From positions 1 to 35,586 of the forward strand of contig JAJZVZ010000035.1 in assembly GCA_021846945.1 (NCBI GenBank): a stretch of DNA of 35,586 bases, given 5' to 3'. Of the stretch, positions 15,558-23,507 are shown piece after piece. The notes under the pieces were generated by a model. It was not told the origin of the DNA and made no database searches. It saw only the letters and a list, made by a program, of their open reading frames with translations. This DNA comes from Acidobacteriota bacterium. GTDB taxonomy: Bacteria > Acidobacteriota > Terriglobia > Terriglobales > Acidobacteriaceae. A program made the position numbers and the translations under genes. How positions within the stretch are numbered: position 1 is the first letter of the stretch; every line of letters starts with the position of its first letter.

Positions 15558-15740
15558 TCAGATATCGCACACGTCCATTGAATGTGAGTTTTTAGCGGGT
15601 GTTCCACCCGGAGTGACGTGCTTGCTTCCCCAATCGCTTTCCAGAGAGAAGTTGTTCCAGCCGGCATCGCAGGAGATCGCATGTTTGTTCGTGCCGTAGC
15701 TATTCCATGGCGCTGTTCTGCCGAGCCTGTCTTTACCCAA
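15558..15740 (-). pseudogene. Coding remnant: C-terminal end of an unknown minus-strand protein
   Basis: A short minus-strand frame ending at a TGA (15558-15560) reads like the end of a real protein: TAPWNSYGTNKHAISCDAGW, then NNFSLESDWGSKHVTP, ending HSMDVCDI. It is rich in Trp, Asn, Ser and Gly in a pattern seen in secreted or carbohydrate-related proteins, and codon third positions are fairly GC-rich. No start codon with a ribosome site precedes it. Upstream, the sequence belongs to the 5' end of the plus-strand gene at 15681, with which it overlaps by 60 bp. I cannot name the family. It could be a chance frame, but the composition argues for a truncated gene. Confidence 0.4.
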
Positions 15741-16883
15741 TTCAACAGCGTCACTCCAGCACCAAAACGGAAAGGCTGGAATACAGGTTTCTGGAAAAGC
15801 TGGGCGTTCAACGGCGTGATTCTGGCGCTCGCGGTCTGCGGTCTGCCGAATTCGCTTTCCGCGCAGAAGGTTTCCGGCCCTGCCGCCGGTGAAAACAGCT
15901 TGCCGAATACCCCGGCGGTTGCGGCGCCTCCCGCGGCCTCCGGTACGCCATCCTCTCCACAGCAGCCTTCCGCCATCGTTTCAGGAACGGTGGTTGACAC
16001 CAATGGGGAAGAACTCACCGGCGCGAACGTTACGCTCGCCGGGCCGGTTGAGCGGCAAGCTGTGACGGGGAGTAATGGTGAGTTTACCTTCAGCGATCTG
16101 CCTGCCGGAGACTTCCTGCTGACAGTCACCGGCAAAGGCATGAAAACCGTTACGATACCGAACATTGCGCTCCACGCGGGCGAGGTGCGCTTTTTCCCGA
16201 AGGTTGTGCTCGCCGTCGCTGATGCGGCTGCCAGCGTGGAGGTTATCGCTAATCCCGAGCAACTGGCCGAGAAGCAGATTCACCTTGAGATGCAGCAGCG
16301 CGTATTGGGCATTGTGCCCAATTTCTATACAAGCTATGACTGGAATGCGGAACATCTTTGGGCAAAGCAGAAATTTCAGTTGGCCCTGCGCGAGGAAACC
16401 GATCCGATCACCCTTGTTGATGTCGCAGCGGTGGCAGGAGCGGAGCAGTTCGTTAACCGTTTTTCCGGGTATGGAACAGGGCCGGTGGGCTATCTGAAGC
16501 GGTTTGGAGCGGCTTATGGCGATAATGCCGCCGGCGACTTTATCGGCAGCGCCATTCTCCCCTCGCTGTTTCATCAGGATCCTCGCTATTTTTACAAGGG
16601 CACGGGCAGCTTCGGGTCACGGGCGCTATATGCCATGAGCTTCGCCGTCATGTGCAGGGGCGACAATGGTCGCCGTGAACTGAACTACTCGCATATTCTG
16701 GGGAACTTTGCCGCTGGAGCCGTTTCGAATTTATACGTTCCAGAGCGCAACGAAGGCGCGACTCTGGTACTGACCCAGGGCCTCATTGATATCGCGGCAG
16801 ATGCCGGTGGGGATCTGCTGCGCGAGTTCGTTCTGCGCGGTTTTACCACTCATATAGCAACCGGAAAAGGCCGCGTGCCGTAG
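15681..16883 (+). CDS. Secreted protein with carboxypeptidase-regulatory-like domain (acidobacterial paralog family)
   Basis: This 400-aa protein has a hydrophobic signal segment (about residues 42-58, ending SLSAQ at 62), a Pro/Ala-rich linker (65-97) and a CarboxypepD_reg-like beta-sandwich (about 98-170, IVSGTVVDTNGEELTGANVTL). The C-terminal domain includes RFGAAYGDNAAGDFIGSAIL, PSLFHQDPRYFYKGTGS and NYSHILGNFAAGAVSNLY. This last domain recurs in many acidobacterial proteins, from recall; its function is unknown, probably at the cell surface. The ATG at 15681 has AGGAG 5 bases upstream. The roughly 40 residues before the hydrophobic segment are unusually long for a signal peptide n-region and lie over the minus-strand remnant at 15558-15740. 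Confidence 0.85.
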   Translation: MFVRAVAIPWRCSAEPVFTQFNSVTPAPKRKGWNTGFWKSWAFNGVILALAVCGLPNSLSAQKVSGPAAGENSLPNTPAVAAPPAASGTPSSPQQPSAIVSGTVVDTNGEELTGANVTLAGPVERQAVTGSNGEFTFSDLPAGDFLLTVTGKGMKTVTIPNIALHAGEVRFFPKVVLAVADAAASVEVIANPEQLAEKQIHLEMQQRVLGIVPNFYTSYDWNAEHLWAKQKFQLALREETDPITLVDVAAVAGAEQFVNRFSGYGTGPVGYLKRFGAAYGDNAAGDFIGSAILPSLFHQDPRYFYKGTGSFGSRALYAMSFAVMCRGDNGRRELNYSHILGNFAAGAVSNLYVPERNEGATLVLTQGLIDIAADAGGDLLREFVLRGFTTHIATGKGRVP

Positions 16884-17040
16884 CGCAAAAGCTAGCTGTC
16901 CACCGGGCGCAACCGCGCTGCGCAGGAGATCGGCCGGGCGGCGCATACCCGCGCCATCGCGGCTCCTTCAATTCATGACAGTCCGCGCAGACAATAGGCT
17001 CGGTGATGCATCTGCCGGTTCTGAAAGAAGGGAGATGCGA

Positions 17041-18675
17041 TTACTTCGCCTGCGCGGCCGCCTGCGCCTGAGGCCGGTACTGTTGATCCAAATGCAGGAT
17101 CGCCCCATGCCCCCGCAGAATCCGCTGCAGATCCGCAGTGGAGATGTTCTGCACGGCCACGTGCTCTTTAACCGCGAGCGCCGCCGCAGTTCCCCCCGCC
17201 TGCCCCAGAATCATGTACTGCGGCTCCATGCGCACCGATGAGTACGCCGAGTGAGTGGCTGAAAAGCAGACCGGCACCAGCAGATTTTCCGACTCGGTTG
17301 GCTTGGGCGTAAGCATGCGGTAGGGGATCTCATATGGCTGCACCGGCACCTCCACGTCACCTTCGTTCTGGACGGTTCCGTCCGGCATGGACACACGCTG
17401 GATGTTATGGGAATCGCTGTTATAGGAGCCCATGCCGATTGAGTCGGGCTTGGTGCGCTCCGTTTGCAGATCCTGCTGGCGCATCACATACGCGCCCAGC
17501 ATGCGCCGCGCTTCGCGGATGTAGAGTTGGTTCGGCCAGTGGCCGGTGTCCTGAAATTCGTCCTTCGGCAGACCCCACGAGTTCATCTCCGCCCTCAGGC
17601 TGGCCGGCACGCTCGGGTCGTGCGAAAGGAAATACACGAACGACTGCGTGTAGAGCAGGTGCTGCTTCCACAGCAAAGCCTTCTCCGCATAGGAGCCTTC
17701 AGGATACTTCCAGCTATGTCCGATGTAATCGGTTGAAACCGGGCCGTTGTTATTGAAGTCCGCCTTGTGATTCGGAATTGGCACCGGGTTGAAAAAGTCG
17801 TGGACGCGGGGCGGGCGGCCCATGTGCGCCTGAAACTGGCTAAGGTAGCGTTCAAGGAGCGCGAATTGAGCGCGGTTGTATCCCACCGGCTTCGGGAAGG
17901 GAAGCTTGTTCGCGGGATCGGTGGTGAGAATCAGCCGGAAGTTATAGGACTGTTCTTTTTTATCGCCTGTCCCCGGCGGCGCCAGCGGGCCGGGATCGAT
18001 CTCCGGCAGCAGATGATGCTGAGAGTCATAAGCCGACAACGGCCACTGGAACTGGTGCTTGGGCGTATGTGCGCGGACACCCGCGAGGCTCTCGCCGTAC
18101 TCTTGTGAGCTTTCGCGTCCCCACGTATAGCTCACATGTGCCTCCTTCATCAGGTCGCCTTCATAGCTACAGTCGAGAAATACCTTGGCTGTCCACTTTC
18201 TGCCATCCTCGGTCGTGATCGAGACGATTCGCTTTCCATCCAGCTTTACGCCGCCATGTTCGCGCAGTTGCTCATGAAAGTAGACCTGCACGCCGGCCTC
18301 ATGGAGCATCGTGCGAAAGATGGCTTCAGCCACATGCGGTTCCGAGCGCCAGTTCTCGGGCTTGTCCAGGTTCGTCACCCCATAGTGGGCGGCGGCCCTC
18401 ATGAAGAAGTCGCGGGCATATCCGCCGATGATGACGTAGTGACCCAGGTCAGTGGCCGAAAGCCCGCCGGTCACCATGCCGCCCACGTGCGCACGCGGTT
18501 CCAGCAGGATCACATGCATGCCCTCGCGTCCCGCGGCGTATGCCGCAATCACGCCGGAAGCGGTTGCTCCGTAAACCAATACATCTGCTGACTGTGCCGG
18601 CTGCGCGCCCCATGCCGGCGCGGCAACGAGCGCTGTGACGGCCAGCGCCGCAATCCTCATCCAATCCAGTTTCAT
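17041..18675 (-). CDS. Secreted FAD-dependent oxidoreductase (FAD_oxidored family)
   Basis: This protein of about 544 aa has a signal peptide (residues 1-23, ending AWGAQ), then the FAD-binding start ADVLVYGATASGVIAAYAAGR (about 29-49) and LLEPRAHVGGMVTGGLSATD, the hallmark opening of the FAD_oxidored (PF12831) family. Later features are FLDCSYEGDLMKEA, SYNFRLILT, a YIREARRMLGAYVM segment and the C-terminal FAD-site motif MILGQAGGTAAALAV. Substrate unknown; relatives lie in polysaccharide-use and xanthan-lyase-related loci. The ATG at 18675 places the signal peptide at the N-terminus; the frame stays open 40 codons upstream without a better ribosome site. It is divergent from the 61-aa gene at 18816. 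It ends in an Ala/Gln-rich tail (QAQAAAQAK). Confidence 0.87.
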   Translation of the reverse strand: MKLDWMRIAALAVTALVAAPAWGAQPAQSADVLVYGATASGVIAAYAAGREGMHVILLEPRAHVGGMVTGGLSATDLGHYVIIGGYARDFFMRAAAHYGVTNLDKPENWRSEPHVAEAIFRTMLHEAGVQVYFHEQLREHGGVKLDGKRIVSITTEDGRKWTAKVFLDCSYEGDLMKEAHVSYTWGRESSQEYGESLAGVRAHTPKHQFQWPLSAYDSQHHLLPEIDPGPLAPPGTGDKKEQSYNFRLILTTDPANKLPFPKPVGYNRAQFALLERYLSQFQAHMGRPPRVHDFFNPVPIPNHKADFNNNGPVSTDYIGHSWKYPEGSYAEKALLWKQHLLYTQSFVYFLSHDPSVPASLRAEMNSWGLPKDEFQDTGHWPNQLYIREARRMLGAYVMRQQDLQTERTKPDSIGMGSYNSDSHNIQRVSMPDGTVQNEGDVEVPVQPYEIPYRMLTPKPTESENLLVPVCFSATHSAYSSVRMEPQYMILGQAGGTAAALAVKEHVAVQNISTADLQRILRGHGAILHLDQQYRPQAQAAAQAK

Positions 18676-18815
18676 AGCCGCCGGGTTCCTTTCCGTTCGA
18701 GTTTCTGGCATCTGCTGAGCCGCTCGCATTGTATCGTGTCCCGCCACGCTTTCCCCAGACCAACTTGACCCCCTACAATGAACGCAGATATTCAAGCTTT
18801 CGAGGAACTCCTGCC

Positions 18816-19001
18816 ATGCCGCTTTCTGGAGAAGCCATCCGCCTGATGAACTACATCGATGATGTTTCTGTAACGCTGCGCCGTGTTCTGGCCGCTGTCC
18901 CCACGCTTACCGCCGAAGACCGCGCCCGCGTCGCCGAGCATCTGCAGCAGGCCAAGCCCAATGCAGAGGACGTTGCCACCGCGCTCAACTCCGCCAAGTG
19001 A
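18816..19001 (+). CDS. Small hypothetical protein, 61 aa
   Basis: I do not recognise this protein. The ATG at 18816 has GAGGA about 9 bases upstream. The sequence (MPLSGEAIRLMNYIDDVSVT at the start, then RRVLAAVPTLTAEDRARVAE, ending ALNSAK) predicts two or three amphipathic helices, a cytoplasmic helical bundle without membrane segments. Its stop is 7 bp before the GTG of the NAD-binding protein gene, so the two are very likely co-transcribed and perhaps act together; no function can be assigned. Codon use matches the neighbours. Confidence 0.68.
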   Translation: MPLSGEAIRLMNYIDDVSVTLRRVLAAVPTLTAEDRARVAEHLQQAKPNAEDVATALNSAK

Positions 19002-19008
19002 TCAGGGC

Positions 19009-19548
19009 GTGACGACCGTCGCCATCATCGGAGCTGGCCCGCTGGGCCGCTGGCTCGCGCTTGCCGCGGCGCGCGCGGGCTTCTGCGTGCTTCTGGAAGA
19101 CGTGATGCCACAGAATCTCGATCATGCTCAGGAGTACATCCGCCAGCAACTCAGCGCCGATGCTCTGAGCCGCGAACAGGGCACACAAATCGCTTTCGTC
19201 TCCAGCATCGAAGACGCTGTACGGCAGGCCGATCTGATTATCGACTGCGTTCCCGACGAGCTGGAATCGAAGCTTGAAATCCTGTGGCTGCTCGACCGCA
19301 TGGCCCCGCCGCGCGCCGTCTTCGCTACGCCCACAACACGCCTGTCCATCTCCGACCTGGCCGCCTGCACCTACCGCGCTGACAAGTGCATCGCCATCGC
19401 CGCCACGCCCGCCGCGCTCTCGCAACTCGCTACCGCGCCCGGCGCTGAAATCCCGCACCGCACCGCTCCCGCCACCGCGCCTGAGACGGTGGCGCTCCTC
19501 ACCACCTTTTGGCAACGGCTCGATTTTACTCCCACCTTTGAAGCCTGA
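19009..19548 (+). CDS. Short 3-hydroxyacyl-CoA dehydrogenase-like NAD-binding protein
   Basis: This protein of about 179 aa matches only the N-terminal Rossmann domain of 3-hydroxyacyl-CoA dehydrogenases. It starts VTTVAIIGAGPLGRWLALAA with GxGxxG at residues 8-13, then CVLLEDVMPQNLDHAQEYI, then ADLIIDCVPDELESKLEIL, the usual position of the 'E/D..E....K' segment. The C-terminal catalytic/dimerisation domain (3HCDH) is absent, so a normal beta-oxidation role is doubtful. It may be a stand-alone NAD-binding or regulatory protein. The GTG at 19009 is chosen because it follows the 61-aa gene by 7 bp and puts the Rossmann motif at the N-terminus; the ribosome site is weak. polA follows 95 bp downstream on the same strand. 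Confidence 0.78.
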   Translation: MTTVAIIGAGPLGRWLALAAARAGFCVLLEDVMPQNLDHAQEYIRQQLSADALSREQGTQIAFVSSIEDAVRQADLIIDCVPDELESKLEILWLLDRMAPPRAVFATPTTRLSISDLAACTYRADKCIAIAATPAALSQLATAPGAEIPHRTAPATAPETVALLTTFWQRLDFTPTFEA

Positions 19549-19643
19549 TGTGCGATTGCGGACGTGATCCGCCCGCGATCCCGGGAAGGCTTCGATGCGG
19601 TTCCAGTTGTGGGCTCCGTGCCGCAAAAAGTAGACTCTGTAAC

Positions 19644-22334
19644 GTGCCCGAACAAGCCAAACCGCCCGTTTTCCTGCTCGACACCATGTCGTTCATCTTC
19701 CGCGCCTATCACGCCATGCAGCGTTCCCGGCCCATGTCCACGCGCTCGGGGCTGCCCACGGCGGCCGCCTACGTCTTTGTGAACATGATCCGGAAGCTGC
19801 GCCAGGACTTTCAGCCGCGCTACTTCGCAGCGGTCTTTGACGTGAGCGGCGAGGTGTTTCGCGACGAGCGGGCGCGCGCCATTGGCACGCTGCGCCGCTG
19901 GAGCGCCCGGACGCAGAGCTTCGAGGAGGTGAGCTACGAGGGCTACAAGGCCAATCGCGCTTCCATGCCCGACGATCTGCGGCGGCAGATTCCTTACATT
20001 CGCCGCGCGCTGGAGGCACTGCGCATCCCGATCCTGGAAGCCGAGGGATTCGAGGCCGACGATGTGATCGGAACGCTGGCCCGCCAGGCCGCCGAACAGG
20101 AACACGAGGTTTTTATCGTCTCCGGCGATAAAGACATGATGCAATTGGTTACGCCGCAGGTGAAGATCCTGAATCCGCAAAAGGACAACCTGATTCTCGA
20201 TCCCGCCGGGGTGACAGAGACGTTGGGCGTGCCGCCGGGGAAGGTAGTGGACGTGATGGCGCTGCGCGGCGACGCGGTGGACAACGTGCCTGGCGCGCCC
20301 GGAATCGGCGATAAGGGCAGCGTAGAACTCATCAAGGAGTTCGGCAGTGTAGAGGCGGTGCTGGACAGAGCGGCGGAGGTGAAGCGCAAAACCTACCGCG
20401 AGTCGCTGGAGCAGAATCGCGAAACGGTTCTGCTGTCGAAGGAACTCGTCACGATTGACAGTCACGTCCCGCTGGAGCTTGACCTGACGGCGATGGAGAC
20501 GCAGCCGCCCGACGTGGAGGCTTGCCGGGATCTCTTTACCGAACTTGAGTTCACATCACTCCTGCGCGACCTTGAGCCCGCCGCCAGCGCAGCTCCGGTA
20601 GAGTTGATCGATGAGCCGGCGGCCGAACAGGCAGCCGCGTTTTATCAGGCCGCGCGCAAGCATGGCTTTGCGCTGGCTCTCGATGCGGCCGCACCGGTGA
20701 CGGAGCCCGCCGAAGAGGAAGCGCCGCGGGCGATGTCGCTGCTGGACGTGGCGGAAGCCGTGGAGCGGCAGGCCGGCTTCGCCGCGGGCGTATGTGCTGA
20801 GTCTGCGATCGGCTTGCGCCTCACGCTGACGCCGGAATTGCGCGCGCTGCTGGAAGATGCTGCCGTGCCGAAGCGCGCGCACGACTGGAAAGCGGCTTTG
20901 CACCGGCTGAGCGCGCAGGGGGTTGCGCTGCGCGGCCCGGTGGAGGACACGATGCTGCTCTCCTATGCGCTGAATCCCACGCATGCGACCCAGACATTGG
21001 CGGACGTGGCGGCTCGGCATGGGCAGCCTCCTCCGAAGTCACTGGCCGCAGCCGCGGCGGCGATTCAGGCGCTGGTTCCAGCTCTGCGCGCTGAAGCAGA
21101 AAAGGCGGGAGTGGAACGCGTTTACCGCGAGATAGACCTGCCGCTGGCGCCGGTGCTCTTTCGCATGGAGCAGGCGGGTGTGCGCATCGACACCGGCGTT
21201 TTGCTTGAGCTCTCGAAAAAGCTTGGCACGGAGCTGGAGCGGGTCGGAGAAGAGATCTTCGCGCTGGCGGATCGCCGCTTCAATATCAATTCGCCGAAAC
21301 AACTGGGCGAGGTGCTGTTTACTCATTTGAAGTTGCCGGCTCCGGCAAGTCGCGGCAAGACGAAGGCGCTTTCCACGGCGCAGGACGTTCTGGAGCAGTT
21401 GGCGGAGAAGCACGAAGTTCCGCGCCTCGTGCTCGCGTATCGCCATCTGGCAAAGCTGAAATCAAATTACGTCGATGCGCTGCCATTGCTCGCCGATGCG
21501 GATTCGCGCGTGCATACGAGCTTTCAGGCGGCTGCCACGGCCACGGGGCGGCTGTCTTCCATGAATCCGAATCTGCAAAATATTCCGGTCCGGACCGAGC
21601 TTGGCCGCGAGATTCGAGCGGCATTTACCGCCGCTGAAGGAACGCAACTGCTTTCGGCGGACTACTCGCAGATTGAGCTGCGCCTGTTGGCCCACTTCAG
21701 CGGCGATCCGCTTCTGGTCCGGGCCTATGCGGAAAACCAGGATATTCACACGCTTACGGCCAGCGAGGTCTTCGGCGTGCCCGCCGAGACGATGGACAAG
21801 AAGACGCGGAACAGGGCGAAGGCGGTCAACTTCGGGATCGTTTACGGAATCTCGCCCTTTGGACTGGCGGCGCAGCTTGGGATTTCGCAGGCCGAAGCAA
21901 AGGCGTACATCGACAGATATTTTGCCCGGTATCAGGGCGTGAAGGCATTCATAGAGCAAACCCTGGAGCAGACCCGCAAGGATGGCTCCGTGCGCACGCT
22001 CTTCGGGCGGCTGCGGCCGATCCCCGACATTGAGAGCCGCAACCCAAACCAGCGGGGATTCGCAGAGCGGACCGCGATCAATACGCCGCTCCAGGGTACC
22101 GCGGCCGATCTGATCAAGTTGGCGATGATCGCGATTGACCGCGAATTGAGCGAGCTCCGCCTGAAGACACGCATGGTGTTGCAGGTCCATGACGAGCTGC
22201 TCTTCGAAGTTCCAGCGGAGGAGACAGCGCAGGTGGAAACGCTGGTGCGGTCAGAGATGGAAGGTGTTGTAAAGCTCAAGGTGCCGCTGGTAGCCGACCT
22301 GGCCTTTGGACCGAATTGGCGGGATTTGAAGTAG
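19644..22334 (+). CDS. polA: DNA polymerase I, with degenerate 3'-5' exonuclease domain
   Basis: This protein of about 896 aa replaces RNA primers and fills repair gaps. The N-terminal 5'-nuclease carries its acidic sites (LLDTMSFIFRAYHA with Asp13, VFDVSGEVFRDERA, EAEGFEADDVIG, VSGDKDM) and a helix-3-turn-helix (DNVPGAPGIGDKGS, about 213-226). The middle domain (about 315-490) keeps the fold (HDWKAALHRL, VEDTMLLSYAL), but the DxE metal motif expected near ALDAAAPV (345-352) is gone, as is the late YxxxD, so proofreading is probably absent. The polymerase domain is intact: motif A DYSQIELR (673-680), motif B RNRAKAVNFGIVYG (722-735) and motif C QVHDE (847-851). GTG at 19644 is taken as the start because it lies just before the nuclease domain. 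Confidence 0.96.
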   Translation: MPEQAKPPVFLLDTMSFIFRAYHAMQRSRPMSTRSGLPTAAAYVFVNMIRKLRQDFQPRYFAAVFDVSGEVFRDERARAIGTLRRWSARTQSFEEVSYEGYKANRASMPDDLRRQIPYIRRALEALRIPILEAEGFEADDVIGTLARQAAEQEHEVFIVSGDKDMMQLVTPQVKILNPQKDNLILDPAGVTETLGVPPGKVVDVMALRGDAVDNVPGAPGIGDKGSVELIKEFGSVEAVLDRAAEVKRKTYRESLEQNRETVLLSKELVTIDSHVPLELDLTAMETQPPDVEACRDLFTELEFTSLLRDLEPAASAAPVELIDEPAAEQAAAFYQAARKHGFALALDAAAPVTEPAEEEAPRAMSLLDVAEAVERQAGFAAGVCAESAIGLRLTLTPELRALLEDAAVPKRAHDWKAALHRLSAQGVALRGPVEDTMLLSYALNPTHATQTLADVAARHGQPPPKSLAAAAAAIQALVPALRAEAEKAGVERVYREIDLPLAPVLFRMEQAGVRIDTGVLLELSKKLGTELERVGEEIFALADRRFNINSPKQLGEVLFTHLKLPAPASRGKTKALSTAQDVLEQLAEKHEVPRLVLAYRHLAKLKSNYVDALPLLADADSRVHTSFQAAATATGRLSSMNPNLQNIPVRTELGREIRAAFTAAEGTQLLSADYSQIELRLLAHFSGDPLLVRAYAENQDIHTLTASEVFGVPAETMDKKTRNRAKAVNFGIVYGISPFGLAAQLGISQAEAKAYIDRYFARYQGVKAFIEQTLEQTRKDGSVRTLFGRLRPIPDIESRNPNQRGFAERTAINTPLQGTAADLIKLAMIAIDRELSELRLKTRMVLQVHDELLFEVPAEETAQVETLVRSEMEGVVKLKVPLVADLAFGPNWRDLK

Positions 22335-22634
22335 TGTCCGGCAAGCATTGAACGGAAGGCCCTTCCGTGCCGTCGAATCGGCTGTTGGTGCTTTGAACCT
22401 GGAGGCAAGGAAAAGCCCGGCACGGGCAGGGTCTTGGAAGAGGGCACGTTTGCCCGCCGTGTGCGAAGCTTCAGCTTTCTCACCATGCCTTTCCTCGAAA
22501 TTTCGGCTTTCACCACGAATCTGTCAGGCGCAAGGGGTGACTTCCCAAAATTAGGCCTCGCGCTATCTTGTGGATTTGCATCCGATAGAGCATGATGGTA
22601 CAAGTTGTTATTTCCCCATCCCCTGGAGGTTTCT
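22335..22634. other. Intergenic region after polA, palindrome plus dispersed repeat
   Basis: This 300-bp gap begins with a 17-bp palindrome (ACGGAAGG-C-CCTTCCGT, 22352-22368) 17 bp past the polA stop, which may help to end polA transcription though no U-run follows. Next come a GCCCG/CGGGC hairpin (about 22415-22427) and repeat copy B (22442-22475). The last part holds the leader of the small secreted protein gene, with GGAGG at 22625-22629. I see no gene. Confidence 0.5.
22442..22475 (+). repeat. Dispersed REP-like repeat, copy B
   Basis: GGGCA-CGTT-TGCCC forms a short hairpin, followed by GCCGTGTGCGAAGCTTCAGC. The core GCCCGCCGTGTGCG is identical to copy C (14725-14757, opposite strand) and close to copy A (6155-6174). 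Confidence 0.6.
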
Positions 22635-22955
22635 ATGAAGTTTGTACTTCCCCTGGCAATGGCGGCGTTTGCCCTTACAGCGGTCGGGGCTCAGGCGGCC
22701 TCGGCTACAAAAACCAGCGGCTGGATCTCGGATTCGATGTGCGGCGCAAAGCACATGGGAAGCGGGGCAGCGTGCGTGAAAAAGTGCATCCAGAACGGCA
22801 TGAAGCCGGTTTTTGTGGACGCAAACAAGCAAGTCTGGACCATTGACAATCCCGACGCGGTGAAGAGCTTCTACGGTGACCACGTGAAAGTGAAGGCAAC
22901 CGAAAACGCGTCTGCGAAGAGCATGCACATCGACTCGATTACGGCGGCCAAGTAA
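22635..22955 (+). CDS. Small secreted protein with three conserved-looking cysteines
   Basis: This 106-aa protein has a clear signal peptide (residues 1-21, MKFVLPLAMAAFALTAVGAQA). The mature part reads TSGWISDSMCGAKHMGSGAA, then CVKKCIQNGMKPVFVDANK, followed by beta-like stretches to the C-terminus. The cysteines in MCGAKH and CVKKC could form a disulfide or bind a metal; this is inference. Similar short 'WISDSMCGAKH' proteins are, from memory, common in acidobacteria, with no known function. The ATG at 22635 has GGAGG 5 bases upstream, a very strong site that favours it over an ATG 30 bp earlier. It is monocistronic. Confidence 0.85.
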   Translation: MKFVLPLAMAAFALTAVGAQAASATKTSGWISDSMCGAKHMGSGAACVKKCIQNGMKPVFVDANKQVWTIDNPDAVKSFYGDHVKVKATENASAKSMHIDSITAAK

Positions 22956-22987
22956 ACCCTGTCTGTACCGCATCGAGGAACCGGGCT

Positions 22988-23064
22988 CGCCAGACCGGGC
23001 AATCTCTGGTAGTGTCGTATCCGTTACCGCTTTCGCTGGCCGGTGCGAGGTCTGGCGAAAGCGG
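22988..23064 (+). promoter_or_regulatory. Competing hairpins in the leader of the DUF427 gene
   Basis: Two stems share bases. Stem 1 is CCGCTTTCGC (23027-23036) with GCGAAAGCGG (23055-23064), 10 perfect pairs that may extend with G-U pairs. Stem 2 is CGCCAGACC (22988-22996) with GGTCTGGCG (23049-23057), 9 perfect pairs, 10 with the flanking T-A. They overlap at 23055-23057, so only one can form fully. They lie between the small secreted protein gene and the DUF427 start (23093). A terminator for the upstream gene or an attenuator-like switch is possible; no U-run follows. Confidence 0.45.
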
Positions 23065-23092
23065 AACGATGCGAATTCAACCGGATTAACCC

Positions 23093-23377
23093 ATGGCAAG
23101 AGCAATTTGGAACGGCAAAGTGATTGCCGAGAGTGACGCCACGGTGACGGTGGAGGGTAGCGTGTACTTCCCCGAAGCCAGCATCAGGCGTGAGTATTTT
23201 CGACCGAGTACAACCACGTCAACTTGTCCCGTGAAGGGCCAGGCCCGTTATATGAATCTCTTGATCGACGGGCAGGATAACCCGGATGCGGCGTGGTACT
23301 ACCCCGACCCGAAGCCCGCGGCGCGCAAGATCAAGGGCTATGTTGCCTTCTGGCGCGGAGTGGAAGTGGAACAATAG
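23093..23377 (+). CDS. DUF427 domain-containing protein
   Basis: This 94-aa protein is a single DUF427 (PF04248) domain. The family pattern is clear: ARAIWNGKVIAESDATVTVEG at the start, YFPEASIRREYF, a TSTCPVKGQARYMNL segment (about residues 41-55) and the C-terminal AWYYPDPKPAARKIKGYVAF (67-86). DUF427 proteins are small soluble beta proteins of unknown function. The ATG at 23093 lacks a strong Shine-Dalgarno and sits 28 bp after a hairpin, which may matter for its translation. Length is normal for a single-domain member. Confidence 0.92.
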   Translation: MARAIWNGKVIAESDATVTVEGSVYFPEASIRREYFRPSTTTSTCPVKGQARYMNLLIDGQDNPDAAWYYPDPKPAARKIKGYVAFWRGVEVEQ

Positions 23378-23507
23378 CAACAGCTTAAGGATAAGCTTCC
23401 CGCTTTCGCCTCTCGGCCCGCATCTCGACGGTGCGCGGTTGAGTCGTCTTGGCTTCATCCATTCACGAGCGACTGTAAGCTAGCGGCCACCATCTGATAG
23501 CTCTCTT

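Noticed and set aside
22335..22603. Minus-strand protein frame through the repeat copy B (LRTRRANVPSSK region)
   Set aside because: It lies over a dispersed repeat and the end of polA, with no ribosome site and no coding-like codon use of its own.
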